This document shows, in pieces, positions 1 through 11,556 of a stretch of 64,000 nt of DNA. This stretch comes from Leucosporidium creatinivorum (taxonomy: Eukaryota > Basidiomycota > Microbotryomycetes > Leucosporidiales > Leucosporidiaceae): contig BCKL01000005.1 in the NCBI GenBank assembly GCA_001600635.1, positions 933,350 to 997,349 of the forward strand, written 5' to 3'. The notes under the pieces were generated by a model that did no database searches, was not told where the DNA came from, and saw only the letters and a program-made list of their open reading frames with translations. How positions within the stretch are numbered: the first letter of the stretch is position 1; the number at the start of each line of letters is the position of its first letter. The position numbers were made by a program, and so were the translations under genes.

Positions 1-2830
1 GGACTTCAACATCACCTTTGATCCGTCGTCTTGTACAGACGCCGAGTACACTGTCCTAGTCAACGCGCTCGAGCGGCTGCTCCTCATCGCAGTCACCGAG
101 TCGCTAGCGGCGGTAGTCGACGAGGAGCCCAAGTCGGCCGAGAGACCGGTGCCTGAAGCCAGCGGTGGCGGTGCTGGAGGACTGCTCGGCTACATGAGTG
201 GCGTACTGGGTAACGCCGAGATGGAAGCGCCCGAGATCTCGGACGAGACAAGGGTACGTCGTCCGAACCCGAGCAGCTAAGGTCATCGCTGACTTTGCTT
301 TCCCCTCCACAGACGAAGCACGAAGCTCTTCGCCGCGTCAAGGATTCGGTCAACCTCTTCCTCTTCTCTTGGGACGTCACTTCGACCCTCGAGACGGCCG
401 CCGGCGACGACGCCAGCACCTCGCAAGGTCACTTTGCCTCTCGGTCAAAGATGCGAGCTCGCAAGGCACTGGAGCGCATCTACAAGGCCGCCCCCTCGGA
501 CGTGCTGGACGACCTTGCCGTTTACTGGAACGGGCTGCACGCCGTCGGTGTGAGTCGCCAGCTTTTGGTCAGTCGCCAGGTCTGCACTGACTCTGCCCAA
601 CCTGCAGAACACCGATGGGGAGGAGAAGGTCTTCGCCATGCTTCAGATTCTCGCTCCCAGCGCGCAATCGGTCGTCTCCATGATTTGCGACAAGCTCGGC
701 TCGAAGGGATCGAGCTCGGTCGACCGCAACAAGAGTCCTTACCTTGCGTACGCCTACCTGTCCTCAGTCCGAAGGTCGCACTAACGTAATCATATCTCGC
801 AGACCGGACGACCTGCTCTTTTCTTTCCTCGAAGCCTACCTCGACCGCATGGAAGGCGCCATCGCTGTTCAAGTCTGGAGCACCTGCCTCTCGTTCGTTC
901 GCGACTTCCTCAGCAACCTCTCCACCTCACGGCCCTACATCTTCTCCTGCCTTCGGTATGCTCATTTGCCTGCAAGCTCCCGCGACTCATCGCCGTCGCT
1001 GACCCCGACACCTTCGCAGCTGCTTCACCACGCTCTCCGAGAAAGTGTCGCAGACGAGCGCGCTCGAGGACCGCCGGATGCGGCGAGACCTGCAGGAGAC
1101 CTTCATTCGACTCGCCGACGCTTCAATTCAGCTCGCCGGTCGTGCAGTCGAGCAGGGAGGATGGCTGCGCCGGACCAAGCTCGAGGGGGTCAACGGTGAG
1201 TGATCCCGACAAAAGTCGCTCAAAGTCACAAGGATCCTCTGGCTGACTCCGTCTCTCCCTACACAGGCGACTCGGACAGCCTCATGTCGCGCGAGACGAA
1301 GGAGGTAGACGAGGAAGAGGAGAAGCGGCCGGTCGTTCCAGCACCGACAGGCAATCAAGCGCATGAAGTAAGTACCGTGGTGCATCTTGTAGACTTTCAG
1401 AAGCTGACCCCGCGCCTTACACAGATCACCGAGTTCCTTGCTCGTCGTGTGCTCGCCGACTTCCGTCGCTTCCTCATCGACGGGGACAAAACCGTCGCCG
1501 TTTGCTCCAACATGGTCTACTACATCGTCGCTCCTGCTTTCAAGACTCGCTCCAAGTGAGCATCTCTCTCGCTTCCTGCTTTGAAACTCGCGCTAACCGC
1601 TCCTCGCAGGACCTTCGACATCGAGCCCGCCGTCTTCGAGCTCCTCGTCGAAATGGCTCGCAACCCTCAGACGACCAAGGCATGGAAGACGCAAGTCGGC
1701 GATGCCTTTGCCGATAACCGTTTCTTCAACGCCCCGCCGAGCATCCACCCCAAATGGAAGCCGCTGATTCAAGCGCTCATGACCTCGGACAAGGAGCGGC
1801 TGGTGGAGCTGACGGGTGAGTCGCGAGTTCGTCCGCTGCTCGTATACAGGCGCTGACACTCTACCCTTCTCGCAGCCAAAATCTCGACCGTCTCATCGGC
1901 TAACATCTTCACCAACCGCGAGCTCGAGAGCCTGTCGAGGGCGCTCAGCCTTCGTCGTCTTACCTACACCATCTTTACTGGCGAGCAAAATCGCTTCCTC
2001 ACTCAACTCCCCATCATCCAAGAGAAGCTGGTCGACCTCCTGCGGTCCAGCGTTGGCGACATGGTGCACGCCGAGGTGAGCGAGCGCCGATCCGCAGAGA
2101 GACTTACCGAGGCTAACCTCGGACACCTCGCAGGTCTACCTCTGCCTACGTGTGCTCTTCTGCCGCGTCGGGAACCACCACCTGGCTGGCCTTTGGCCTG
2201 TCATCCTCACTGAGCTGGTGCGGCCCTCTCGCTCGCGATCGCCGAGCTTCGCTGAACCTTCGCCGCCTGTAGCTACGCCTGTTTGACTCACTCGTCGATC
2301 ATCCTGTGCCGGACAAGTCGGATCTCCTGCAACTCGTGCTGTCAGCATGCAAGTTCCTCGACCTCACGCTCGTCTTGCAAACGGAGGAGTTCCAGATGTA
2401 AGCTTGCTATTGCTCCCTGCTGCCGAGTACAGCCTCGCTAACTCCCTTCTGTACTCACAGCCACGAATGGATGTTCGTGACGGACACGGTCGACGCCATC
2501 TACCCTCCCAACAATTGGCTCCCTCAGGCCATCATGGACCGGCTCGGCGAGATCATTCATAACCCTCGCAAGTCGAGCGCAACGCCCTTCATCTACCAGA
2601 GCCCCAACCCTTCGGCTCTCCCTCAGGCCAACGGCAGCACTCGCCCCATCGCCAATGGACGACGACCGTTGCTCGCAACCAGGCGGATCGACTCGATCGG
2701 CGACCTCGAACCCTTCTTCTCTGGCGTCAGTCTCTCGGCCTACGAGTCGGTGTACAACTCGGGCGGCAAGGTCGACTTGGAGGCGGTGGAGCGGGCTCTC
2801 GAAAGAGACATCTTTGATGGAGAGCAGTAA
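1..2830 (+). CDS. DOP1: Dopey family protein DOP1, C-terminal part (5' partial)
   Basis: Dopey proteins are large peripheral membrane proteins that work with Mon2 and a flippase in endosome-Golgi traffic and cell morphogenesis. The gene enters from the left edge already in frame (DFNITFDPSSCTDAEYTVLV) and is cut by about ten short introns. Joined exons give the conserved C-terminal block: a segment reading RELESLSRALSLRRLTYTIF, then VYLCLRVLFCRVGNHHLAGL, WPVILTELLRLF and DLLQLVLSACKFLDLTLVLQ, followed by EEFQIHEWMFVTDTVDAIYP. This Leu-rich block is what identifies the family. A variable Ser-rich tail follows, and the stop is TAA at 2828-2830. The N-terminal half of the protein lies outside the window. 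The identity is firm; individual intron borders were placed by eye. Confidence 0.85.
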
Positions 2831-3196
2831 TCGATAGAAGCGGAGGCGCCCGAGAGAGGTCGCTCGCGCGCAGAGGATACCCTGTTGGCTGTTTGTGTTA
2901 TTCCCCTCGTTCTGAGCCTGTTTGCAACGTCACCTCGTCTAAACTAGATCAGTCGCGGTAGCAAATCGGCGACTTCGGACCAGGCTCGGCGAAGACGATC
3001 TCGGCGGGAGAGGCAGACTCTTCTGAGGCAGAGAGCAGAGTCTGCGAGGAGCAGAGCTAGATGAGCAATGCGTAAAGCTCCTACAGCAGAGGGTGGCCTC
3101 CAGCTTCAACTTCCGCCAACCTCCGCCAACTCCCATCTCGCGCTGAGAAGGCAGTCACGCCCCTTGCCCTCCGCTCTTCTCGTCGGATCTCTCGTC
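2831..3196. other. Intergenic between DOP1 and PP4-R2
   Basis: This holds the DOP1 3' flank and the PP4-R2 5' flank. No RNA gene, repeat or convincing TATA box was seen. Confidence 0.5.
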
Positions 3197-4536
3197 ATGA
3201 GCTCTTCTACAGCAAATGGGTGTAAGTACTGAGTCTCAATACCTATGCGACTCTAGCTGACCTCTGTACCCCTTGCAGTCACCGCGCCGCCGCTAGCATT
3301 CGACGCTGGCTTCGAATGGATGCCCAGTGAGCTCGAATGAGCTTCAGAGACGCTCAAAGCTGACCACACAGCACCAACAGCATATGACGAGCTATTGGAG
3401 CAGATCGCAGCCACCAATGTAGTCGAGTGAGTCTCCACAGTCGCGCTTAAGCTGCTCCTCCCCGATAAACATCGAGCTGACGGAGTCTCCTGCTCGGCTT
3501 CACAGCGCCGAATGGTCCATCTTACGCGACATGATCAAGCACAAGCTGGCAGAGGTGTGTACCCGAGCTTTCCTCGCCCGCAGAGCCGAGGTTGATCTGC
3601 CCTCCCTCCTCAGAACATCAAGGGCTACCTGGCTCTTGGCCCACCATGGCCGCTTTCGCCTGAAGAGGCGTATCGCGCACGGTCAGGTGCTTGCGAGGTG
3701 CTCGACAGCTTCAGTGGGTAAGCACAAGAGCCTGCAGACGGCCACCATCGCGCAACTCACGCTCGCTCCCCCTTAACAGCCCGCCATTCACCATCCAGCG
3801 CCTCTGCGAGCTCGCGCTCTACCCTCGGAAACACTACACCTCCCTCCCCAAGTACCTACGAGCTCTCAACCGCGTCATCAGCGTCAGCTCCGACCGCTCC
3901 GCCTTCACGGAGGACGACTCTCTCGAGCCGTACGCCTCGACCTCGGCGACTACACTGGAGGCTGGCGCACCTACCAACTCTACCTCCATCCCCTCCCCCA
4001 TGCTCCCCACCCGTCGTCCAGCTGTAGCACGGAGTCCCGCCAGCTCCCCTCGCGCCCTCCCCGTCGCCGCTCCCCTCCTCAGCCCCATCCCCTGGCTCGT
4101 CAAGGACAAGGAGGAGGACCTCGAAAGTGTGGATGATATGGATCTCAGTTCAGCCGCTGCTAGCTCCTCGCCAGCAGGCGGGAGGAGAGCCTCCCTCGGC
4201 TCGGGCCTACCCCTTTCGCCGACGGCGAAGGCTGGGCTTGCTCCCACGGCACATACGCAAACACCAACAGGAGGTGTAGTAGACGAGGTGGATCCGGGAA
4301 GCGGAGGAAGTGAGACTGCCGAGCCAGTAGCACTGAGCAGCGCGACGTCGATAGAGCCGAGCAAGCCATCGGCCGATGCGCTGGATACGGCGAGCTTAAG
4401 GGAGCGGTTTGTTAGGGCTAGCTCGCCGAGAGTGGAGCTTAGTGAGGAGGAGGACAAGTCGAGGGAGCCTGTAGAGCAGCAGGGAGGAGCTAGCGAGACG
4501 ACGACGGCAGGGGACAGCGAGACGATGGAGACTTGA
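3197..4536 (+). CDS. Protein phosphatase 4 regulatory subunit R2 (PPP4R2 family)
   Basis: PP4-R2 binds the PP4 catalytic subunit and directs it in DNA-damage recovery and mitosis. The first exon reads MSSSTANG, and four or five short introns follow. The spliced protein begins with FEWMPTPTAYDELLEQIA, continues with EWSILRDMIKHKLAENIKGY, and carries the family signature PPFTIQRLCELALYPRKHYT followed by LPKYLRALNRVISVSS. That signature aligns with the 'PFTIQRLCEL...P..+Y' block of animal PPP4R2. The second half is acidic, Ser/Thr/Pro-rich and low complexity, as in other members. Length is about 390 residues. The start is the ATG at 3197, because the reading frame through the first intron continues straight into the conserved region. 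The stop is TGA at 4534-4536. Confidence 0.8.
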
Positions 4537-4743
4537 GGCGTCAGGCTCGATATTGCTATTGCATGCAGAGACTGGATATCGCCGTCGGAGCTTACTTTTG
4601 CTGTGCAGAGAGCCGAGAGAGCCGCGAGGGCCCCTTGCCGAGCCCAAGTTCAGGCTTGCTCGACCGCTCCCACCTCTTTCGCTCTCTCGCTCTCCCCTCC
4701 CTCCGTTCTCTCTCGCTCGTCTCTTCGACTCGCTCCGAAGACC

Positions 4744-7700
4744 ATGGACGAAGTACGAGCATTCATTGCTGAGCGCAACTTGCTCGGCCCTCCCTTCGAC
4801 GAGGTGCTCGACGACCTCTCCGCTTCCATCGCTCGAGATCTCAGCACTCCCCTCCCTCACACGGAAGCAGATCGCGGTGTCGACTTCAGAGACGAGCGTA
4901 TCATCAAGAGCTGGGGCGAGTGGGAGCAGGAAAAGTGGGAGAAGCTCGAAGTGACCAGCGAGCAGGTCGAGGAGATGAAGCGCACGAGAGCGAGGCTGCT
5001 GGCAGACCGCGAGGAAGAGCCTCTGCTGGAACGAGGTGGGTAGAGGGAGCTCTAGCACTTTGCTCGGGGGCCAAGAGACAAGGGGGAATGCTGACTCGCG
5101 CTCGCTGTACCAGTGTTCACGCTGCCGTGGTGGCCAGAGGACAGCGAGGTCATCCTCTCCCGCCAGGCGCAACGAGCAGCTCGACGCGTCAGCCCATTCA
5201 CTCCTGCAGACACCATGGCTCAGATGAAGGAGCTGTTGGATGCGAGTGGACCCATGGAAGAGCCCGAGGAGGACGAGGACATGCGCCGAGCGAGCGAGAT
5301 GCCCGACATAAACGTCGCTCTGTACGTGGCTCTGTCTTCTGTCCTCTGGAGTCGACCTCTGATCCTCTTCGCTACACAGGGACCTGCAGCTGGAAGCTAC
5401 TCCCGAGCAGATCGCGTTCGTCAAGGCATACGCCGCCTCGGTCAAGCTCGCCAGTCAGACGAGCGCGCTGCAGTCGCTTCATGAGGAGGAGAGAGTAGAT
5501 CTCTCCACTCTCTCCATATTAGAGGTAAGCTGATTGTTCGTTCTCGCTGTTAGGGAGCATCCTTGCTGACCGTTGACTTGCTTCACAGGACTATCGAGCT
5601 CCCTCGCCGCCGCTCTTCGCTCGCCCACCACGTCAGAAGTCGCCTGCTCTCGTCGATCTCGCCAAGTTCATCAAAGATGAGGCAGGCTGTGGCCCGCTCC
5701 AGATCCCATCGTCGCCGACTGGTCGTGGAATCAACATGCGCGAGTGGAACGAGGGCGGTGAGCTATGGCTAAGTCGATTCCGCCGTCGTCCACTGACACT
5801 CCCCCTACACTTTCACAGAGCACATCCTCAACCTTCCGTCTTCCTCTACTCTCCCGCCCTCCGAGGGCCCCATCTGGTCCAGTCCTCTGCCATCCGTCGT
5901 CTTGGATCGCTCGGATCGCGAGCTCGAAGAGTTCAGGCTAGGTACATCGTGACCGTCTACCTTCCTCCGAGCTTTCGCTGACTCATTCTCGATTCGATTC
6001 TCAGAGCCTCCGCTTTTCCCGAGAGTGAGCGATAAGGCTGCTCGAGCACAGAACGAGTGAGTCCTTGCCGCTGCTCGGCGCTCGCGAAGAAACTCGCGTG
6101 CCATCTTGTCTCACCTCTTGCGTTGCACACAGAGCATCTATCACGCCACGAGAAGCGCTCGATTTGCTCCCCAAACGTCTCGACAAGCCCGCCGACTCGG
6201 CGGAGGACGAAGAGATCGACGAGCTCGCCGATGACGATGCGCTGCAGACGGGCTTCAACTTCAATGCCGCTTCTCTAGCTTCGATGCTCGGCTCCGACAT
6301 GTCTCTCGACTCGGATGACCGCCCCCACTCGCTACTCATCGACGCGTACATCAAGCGTGAGCCACTCTTCTCCGCTGCTTCTTCGCCGCGACGTGACGCA
6401 CAGCTGACTCAGCTCTTACCACACAGCACCCAAGCTACTTCTTCCTCGACCTACCTCTCCTCCCTCTCCTCCTCTTCCCTCCTCCTTCAAACCCGCCTCC
6501 GGCTCCTCCTGGGCGCTCAAGCCCATCGCCGAGCCTGGCGCGCTCTCCCTCGAGCTCGAGACCAAGCTCCACAACGTCAAGCTCGGATCCATCGAGGAGT
6601 TGATCGATGAGGAGCTGGATAACGTAGAAGAGCTGAAGGCACAGGCGAGAGTGTTGCGAGATAGGCTCACAAAGCCTAGGGAGGGCGATGAGCCACTGGT
6701 CGAGCAGTCGAGCTTGGTGGATGTCAGGATGGAGGACGAGGATGACGATAAGTCCCTACTCCCTCGTATGTCGACAAGAGCCACCGCGACGCAAATGGAG
6801 GAGCAGCGGCTCGACAAACCTGCCGAGCCGCCCGAGCAACCCCCCTCTGCCGGCAACTTGAGGCGCATGACGATCCCCGCCGTCGCGCCTGTAGTCGACA
6901 AGAATCCCAAAACGCTCCCTCTCCCAGGACAAGCCGTGGTCGCGGACCCATCTCGCACTCCTCCTCCCCGCTGGTCTCCCCCTCCTCACCGAGGCCAGCT
7001 TTCCGCCCCATCCAAGCTCGAGAGCGCCATCTTCAAGTCGACCATCTTCCCGCTTCCTGCTTCCTCACCAGACGAGCCATCTAGCGACTTCATCTACCCC
7101 GAGTCGTTCATCGGCAATCCTTCAGCGGAGGGCAGCGACGACGGCGCCGAGATGGACGAGCTGGAGGAGGATAGGGCAGATGAGACGTCGTCTACGCTCA
7201 GGGAGGTGGATGAAGAGACGTCGGAGGCTGGAGACAGGGTCTCGCGGGAAGAAAGCGGCGCTCGGCATGACTCGACCGACGAGGTGGTCGCGTTGGTGGA
7301 GGCGTCGAAGGAGGTTATCGCCCTCCAGCCCGCGGTTCAGCGACCAAGCACGTTAAAGGTCACCGAAGACGCGTCTAGGGTATCGGCCACCTCCCCCATC
7401 GCCTTACAGGACTCGCCCGCGCCCGAGCTCGGTTGGTCAAGCGACACCGCCCTCTCGCGCTTCCTTTCGACTCGAGGTCAGGCGAGCAAGATCGAGGCCG
7501 AGGAGTCGACCAAGATCCATCTTTCTGCCCCTCCAGTCGTTGCAAGCTCAGAGCACGACCCGCCTCCTTCTCATCACTCGTCGCCTCCGCCCGACTCGAT
7601 TCCTTTCTCGGTGCCGCCCTTCCTCACTTCGCCCGTCGACGCCTTCTCCTCGAACGGACACCGCGTCGTCGCTTTCCCTCGCCTACTACAAAAGCGATCG

Positions 7701-8654
7701 CATCTCCAAGCTCTCCGCTCGGCCAACATTGAGATCGTCGACCGGCCCTCACGCCTACCAGTCGAGCCTCATCTCATCCTGGACGGCTCGACCTGCGTCG
7801 TCTTCCACGCTCTCAACAAGCTCGTCGGGGCCGCCTACCGCCAACAAGAGCTCGAGACGGACGAGCTTCCGACCGCCCGCGATCCAGCCGTCTTCACCAC
7901 CCTCCATCGGCTCTCGCAACGCTTCGACCGGATCCTCCTTCTCCTCGAGGAGAGCGAGACGACACCTCCGCCCGGCGCCGCATCGAGGATGCGTCCCTAC
8001 GCGTACACCCCTCCAGTGCTCGCAGCGCTCCGCCAACTCGCTGAGGCTATCGAGCAGCACGGCCGAGTGGGAGTCGCCGTCGAGGTCGTCCTCTCCAAGT
8101 CGCCAACCCACTCGGCTGGCATCACGAGACAGCTTCTCGAACATCTCAAGGGGCAGATGGTCGGTGCAGATCTCGGATTGTGGGACGAGCGAGACTGGCT
8201 GAGGGAGGACCCGACCGAGGTGAGCTGTTCTTTACTCGCCGAGACTTGAGGACGACAGCTGAAGCTCGTTCTGTAACAGGACGAGACCGCCCTTCTCCAG
8301 CTTTCGGACCTCAACGAGCTCACTTCGATGTGGATTCTTTCACGCTGCGACCTCGAGACGTTCCTCAGCCTCGGCGCAGAGGAGAGGGAGCTCGCCTTCG
8401 GTCAAGTCATCGCCTCAGATCGCCTGGTGAGCTGTCTCTCGGTCTCTCGAGTACAGTGAGTGCTCACAAGCTACCTATTTGTACAGCACCGTATCTCGGC
8501 TACTATCGACGCCAACCGATCCGAGCCTCAAGTCACCGAGGCGCCCAGCTCTCCTCGCTCGTTCGCCGAGCTCGAGTCGATGGCCGATGATGCTCTCCCG
8601 CAGGTCGACATGCTTGATGAGGTCTTCGATTGGACCGCGTATGATCAGGCGTAG
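4744..8654 (+). CDS. Large uncharacterised protein with a possible XPF/Zip2-like C-terminal region
   Basis: I do not recognise this protein with certainty. The start at 4744 (accATGG context) gives MDEVRAFIAERNLLGPPFDE. About ten short introns follow in the 5' half; the 3' half is mostly one exon from about 6600 to 8220. The N-terminal third contains EPPLFPRVSDKAARAQNERA and an acidic stretch, and the middle is Ser/Pro-rich and probably disordered. The conserved-looking part is the C-terminus: LLQKRSHLQALRSANIEIVD, PHLILDGSTCVVFHAL, FDRILLLLEE, VGVAVEVVLSK, then NELTSMWILSRCDLETFLSL and a short tail to the TAG at 8652-8654. The order of hydrophobic strand, 'LLLEE' and a final helical segment resembles the inactive XPF-like domain of the meiotic ZMM proteins Zip2/SHOC1. 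That link is inference from pattern only. Confidence 0.6.
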
Positions 8655-8737
8655 CGGAAGTAGCTTTGTAACCCTTTAGCTCGAGGCAGACGCGAAGCCG
8701 ATGTTGCGCTGCGAAGGGCTCGGCACTCGCATTTCAC

Positions 8738-9275
8738 TCAGTCTCTGGCTCTCTAGACGGTACCAAACCAGCAGACTCACCTTCTTGGTGAGGTACTTGA
8801 CGTAACGCTTGTTCAGTGGCTTGGTCGAGGTGATGGAGAGCTTGCCCTCGTCCTGGCGCTCGATCTTGACATCCTCGCCGAGCTGGCCGGTCTTGCCCTC
8901 AATCTTGATGTGGTCGATCAAGAACTTCTCGTAGGCGGGAGCATCGAACTGCAGTTGTGGTGGTCAGCTGACTGTCCTCCCAGAGCTCTCCCAGACCGGT
9001 AATCCCCCTCCCCTCCGCCGAGTCGCCAGAGCGAAGGACTGCACTCACGATCTTGTCGTTGGCAGGGCCAGAGTAGTCGACGATGTAGGTGTGCGAGGTA
9101 ACCTTGGCGGGCTTGGCGGTCTTCTGCAGGTCGCGAGACGATACCAGGTCGAGTTGCGATTCGGTAGAGGGGGTTCGTGGAGAAGAGCAGTCAGCGCCGC
9201 ATCAGTGGTAAAGCATGCCTACTTGGACGCTTTTACTCGCATTTCGCCGATCTTTGTACAACAGCCATCAACATT
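8738..9275 (-). pseudogene. Truncated DNA-level copy of the eL22 gene (RPL22 exons 2-3 with introns)
   Basis: This stretch matches 11699-12208 of the intact eL22 gene almost base for base, including the sequence of both introns and their splice sites, so it arose by DNA duplication rather than retroposition. It covers exon 3 (IDHIKIEGKTGQLGEDVKIE onward), the intron before it, exon 2 (TSHTYIVDYSGPANDK) and part of intron 1. The first five-codon exon and the last exon (FLKKHLMREWLRVVS in the parent) are missing. Homology stops abruptly at about 8738, inside the parent's last intron. A short extra stretch lies near 9234-9258, after which 'acagccatcaa' resumes. It cannot make an eL22 protein, but exon frames are intact and few differences are seen, so it looks recent. 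It abuts the 3' end of the aldo-keto reductase gene. Confidence 0.85.
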
Positions 9276-9307
9276 CCATTTTGCACATTTGATCTACTAC
9301 AGCAACT

Positions 9308-10887
9308 CTAGGCGTGGCCCATGATGGCGCGAGTCTTGTAGGGCTCTGAGATGGACTCGATCTCCTCCTCGGTCAACTTGATGTGGGTCGCCGAGGCGAG
9401 CTCCTTGATCGACTCGACCTTGGTGGATCCCACGATGGGAGCCGAGACAACCTCATTCGACAAGACCCACGCCACGGCGATCTGTTGGCGACGACTCGAT
9501 CAGCGCTGACTTCCACCCGCGCCGACTCGGAGGGCTCGAAGCTCACCTGGGCCATGCTGTATCCACGAGCCTTTGCGATCTTCTCGATAGCCTCGGAGAT
9601 AGACTTGTGCTCGGGAGTGATGTCTCCGAACTGAGCCTTGTGGATGCGGTCCGTCGTAGAGCGATGCGATGTCTCGGTCCAGGGGCGAGTGAGAGCTCCC
9701 TTGGCGAGAGGGGACCATGGGATGGATCCGACGCCGTATTGCTGCGCGAAGGAAGCGGGTTAGTAATGAGTAGTCAGGGACAAGGCTGGGCGGAGGAAGG
9801 GGTAAAGGGGTCGGGTGAATAGCGAGGGGAGCGACTCGGCAAAGCTCACCTTGCAAGTAGGGAGCATCTCACGCTCCTCTTCGCGATAGAGAGCGTTGTA
9901 GAAGTTCTGCATAGAGATGAACATGGTTTGCTGTGTAGTGAAAGGTGAGGAGGTAGAGGGGGAGAGTCAAGAAAGAGCGCATTAGCCATCGCCGAACCTC
10001 GGTCTCAATCAAATTGCTCAACCACTTACATTCTTGCTCTTTGCATAGTTCTGCATCGCAGCAAACTGGTGCGCCCAGCAACTCGACATCCCAATGTAGC
10101 GAACGACTCCAGATTTGACGAGCTGGGTGATGAAACGTCAGCGCCGAGCTGCGAGACTCGAGTTGGGAGGGCCAACTCACATCACGGAGAGCGTCCATAG
10201 TCTCTTCAATAGGCGTCTCGTAGTCAAACCGATGACACTGGAGCACATCGATGTACTCAACGTCCAACCGCTTGAGCGAAGCCGCGACCGACTCGAAGAT
10301 GGCCTTCCTCGAAAGGCCGTGGTTGTTGACGTAGTCGCGGCTCTTGTTGGGGTCCGGGAGGTCGTGTGGATGTGTCATTCGATCCTTGCTGACCGTGAAA
10401 AAAGTCTTGGTGAGGATGACTACCTCCGAACGAGGGATGGCGAGCGTTTTGAGCGCCTTGCCGAGTAGCTCCTCACTCTCGCCGTTGGAGTACTGTTGTA
10501 CAGAGTCGGGGTCAGCAGAGTGTTACACTACTGTTGCTTCCTCCGACTCACGACGTTGGCGGTATCTGAATATAGCGAGAGCGAGTCAGCGGCAAGTCCC
10601 CTGCGGTCGGAAGCGATTGCAAACTCTCACCGAAGGTGTTGATGCCAGCTTCCCAGGCAGCCGCGATGTGCTTGGTCACTTCCTCCTCATGCTCAATAAG
10701 CCACGCTCCCCATCCTTTGTTGCCGCTAGTAGAAAGAAGGGAAGTGGGTCAGCTCTGCCGAAGCCGAATCTCTATCTGTCGCCTACACGACTCACTATGA
10801 CATGCAACCGAGGATTACATTGGAGATCTTGAGACCCGAGTTTCCGAGTCGGCCGTAGGTGACTTGGGAGGGCAGAGCAGCGGACAT
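9308..10887 (-). CDS. Aldo/keto reductase (aryl-alcohol dehydrogenase / AKR9-like)
   Basis: NADPH-dependent carbonyl reductase of the TIM-barrel AKR superfamily, cytosolic; the substrate cannot be read from sequence. The start at 10887 gives MSAALPSQVTYGRLGNSGLK, and the spliced protein is about 345 residues with seven or so short introns. The catalytic tetrad is visible: Asp and Tyr in NTFDTANVYSNGESEE, Lys in VVILTKTFF and His in DVLQCHRFD. Further family motifs are VKSGVVRYIGMSSCWAHQFA, the substrate-loop segment MQNFYNALYREEEREMLPTC, and the cofactor-binding VVSAPIVGSTKVE. The stop is TAG at 9308-9310 after RAIMGHA. The gene lies between the eL22 gene and its truncated copy, so the duplication either flanked it or moved across it. 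Confidence 0.85.
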
Positions 10888-10980
10888 GGTCGAAGAAGGA
10901 AGCGACAGGGAATGAAGGAAGCGAGAAGGTCAAAGCGCGAGGGCGTAGGAGGGAGAGAGACGATGCCGCTCACCCAGACG

Positions 10981-10988
10981 CTTTATAC
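10981..10988 (-). promoter_or_regulatory. TATA-like box of the aldo/keto reductase gene
   Basis: On the minus strand this reads GTATAAAG, about 95 nt upstream of the ATG at 10887. The spacing and sequence fit a fungal TATA element; function is inferred. Confidence 0.45.
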
Positions 10989-11556
10989 CTCTCATCGAGC
11001 CCACTCTGCGTAGTAGTCCTCGCTTGAGCGATGAGCGAACTCGGTGGAGGCGGAGGAGGTGGAGGTGGAGGGTGATGGCAAGGTGGACCTCGGGCGAGAT
11101 AAGGCTGTTGGGGTGCGGTAGGAGAGAGTGAGGTGTACGATGAAGAAGGATTGAAGGAGTGGACGAGGAGATGAGCTTAAAAGCGATGTTGGGCGGGCGC
11201 GGCGCTGGCTCGAATCATCGCCGAGCTGCCTGTACTACGACGGCGGCCCAAGGTCAAGAAGTAGCGCCTGCACTCCTTTCAATACCTCTCATATCGCGGC
11301 TAAGGTGTTACGCGACGAAGTTCAAGCTGCATTCAAGGCCGGGAAAGCCTGCGACGAGAAACTACGACAGCGGAAAGGCAAAGCTACGTAGAGACAGGCT
11401 CCGACACGTTGGGTCGACGCGGGCGAGCCTTGTGGTACATGTTCAATCCTCCTCCCCCCTCCAGTCCCGGCCTTGCGCCCGTTTGAGTCCTCTCCTCCGT
11501 CTTCCCGCCTTCGCCGAAGTTCGGCGAAGCCCTTCTACCGCCGTGACGGTGCCCAA
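10989..11556. other. Intergenic between the aldo/keto reductase and eL22
   Basis: This contains the 5' flank of the reductase, with purine-rich GGAGG runs near 11049-11070, and the 3' flank of eL22. Short open frames here have no recognisable protein features. No RNA gene was seen. Confidence 0.4.

Noticed and set aside
8676-8921. A functional second eL22 gene
   Set aside because: The first and last exons are absent, so only a truncated internal part could be made.
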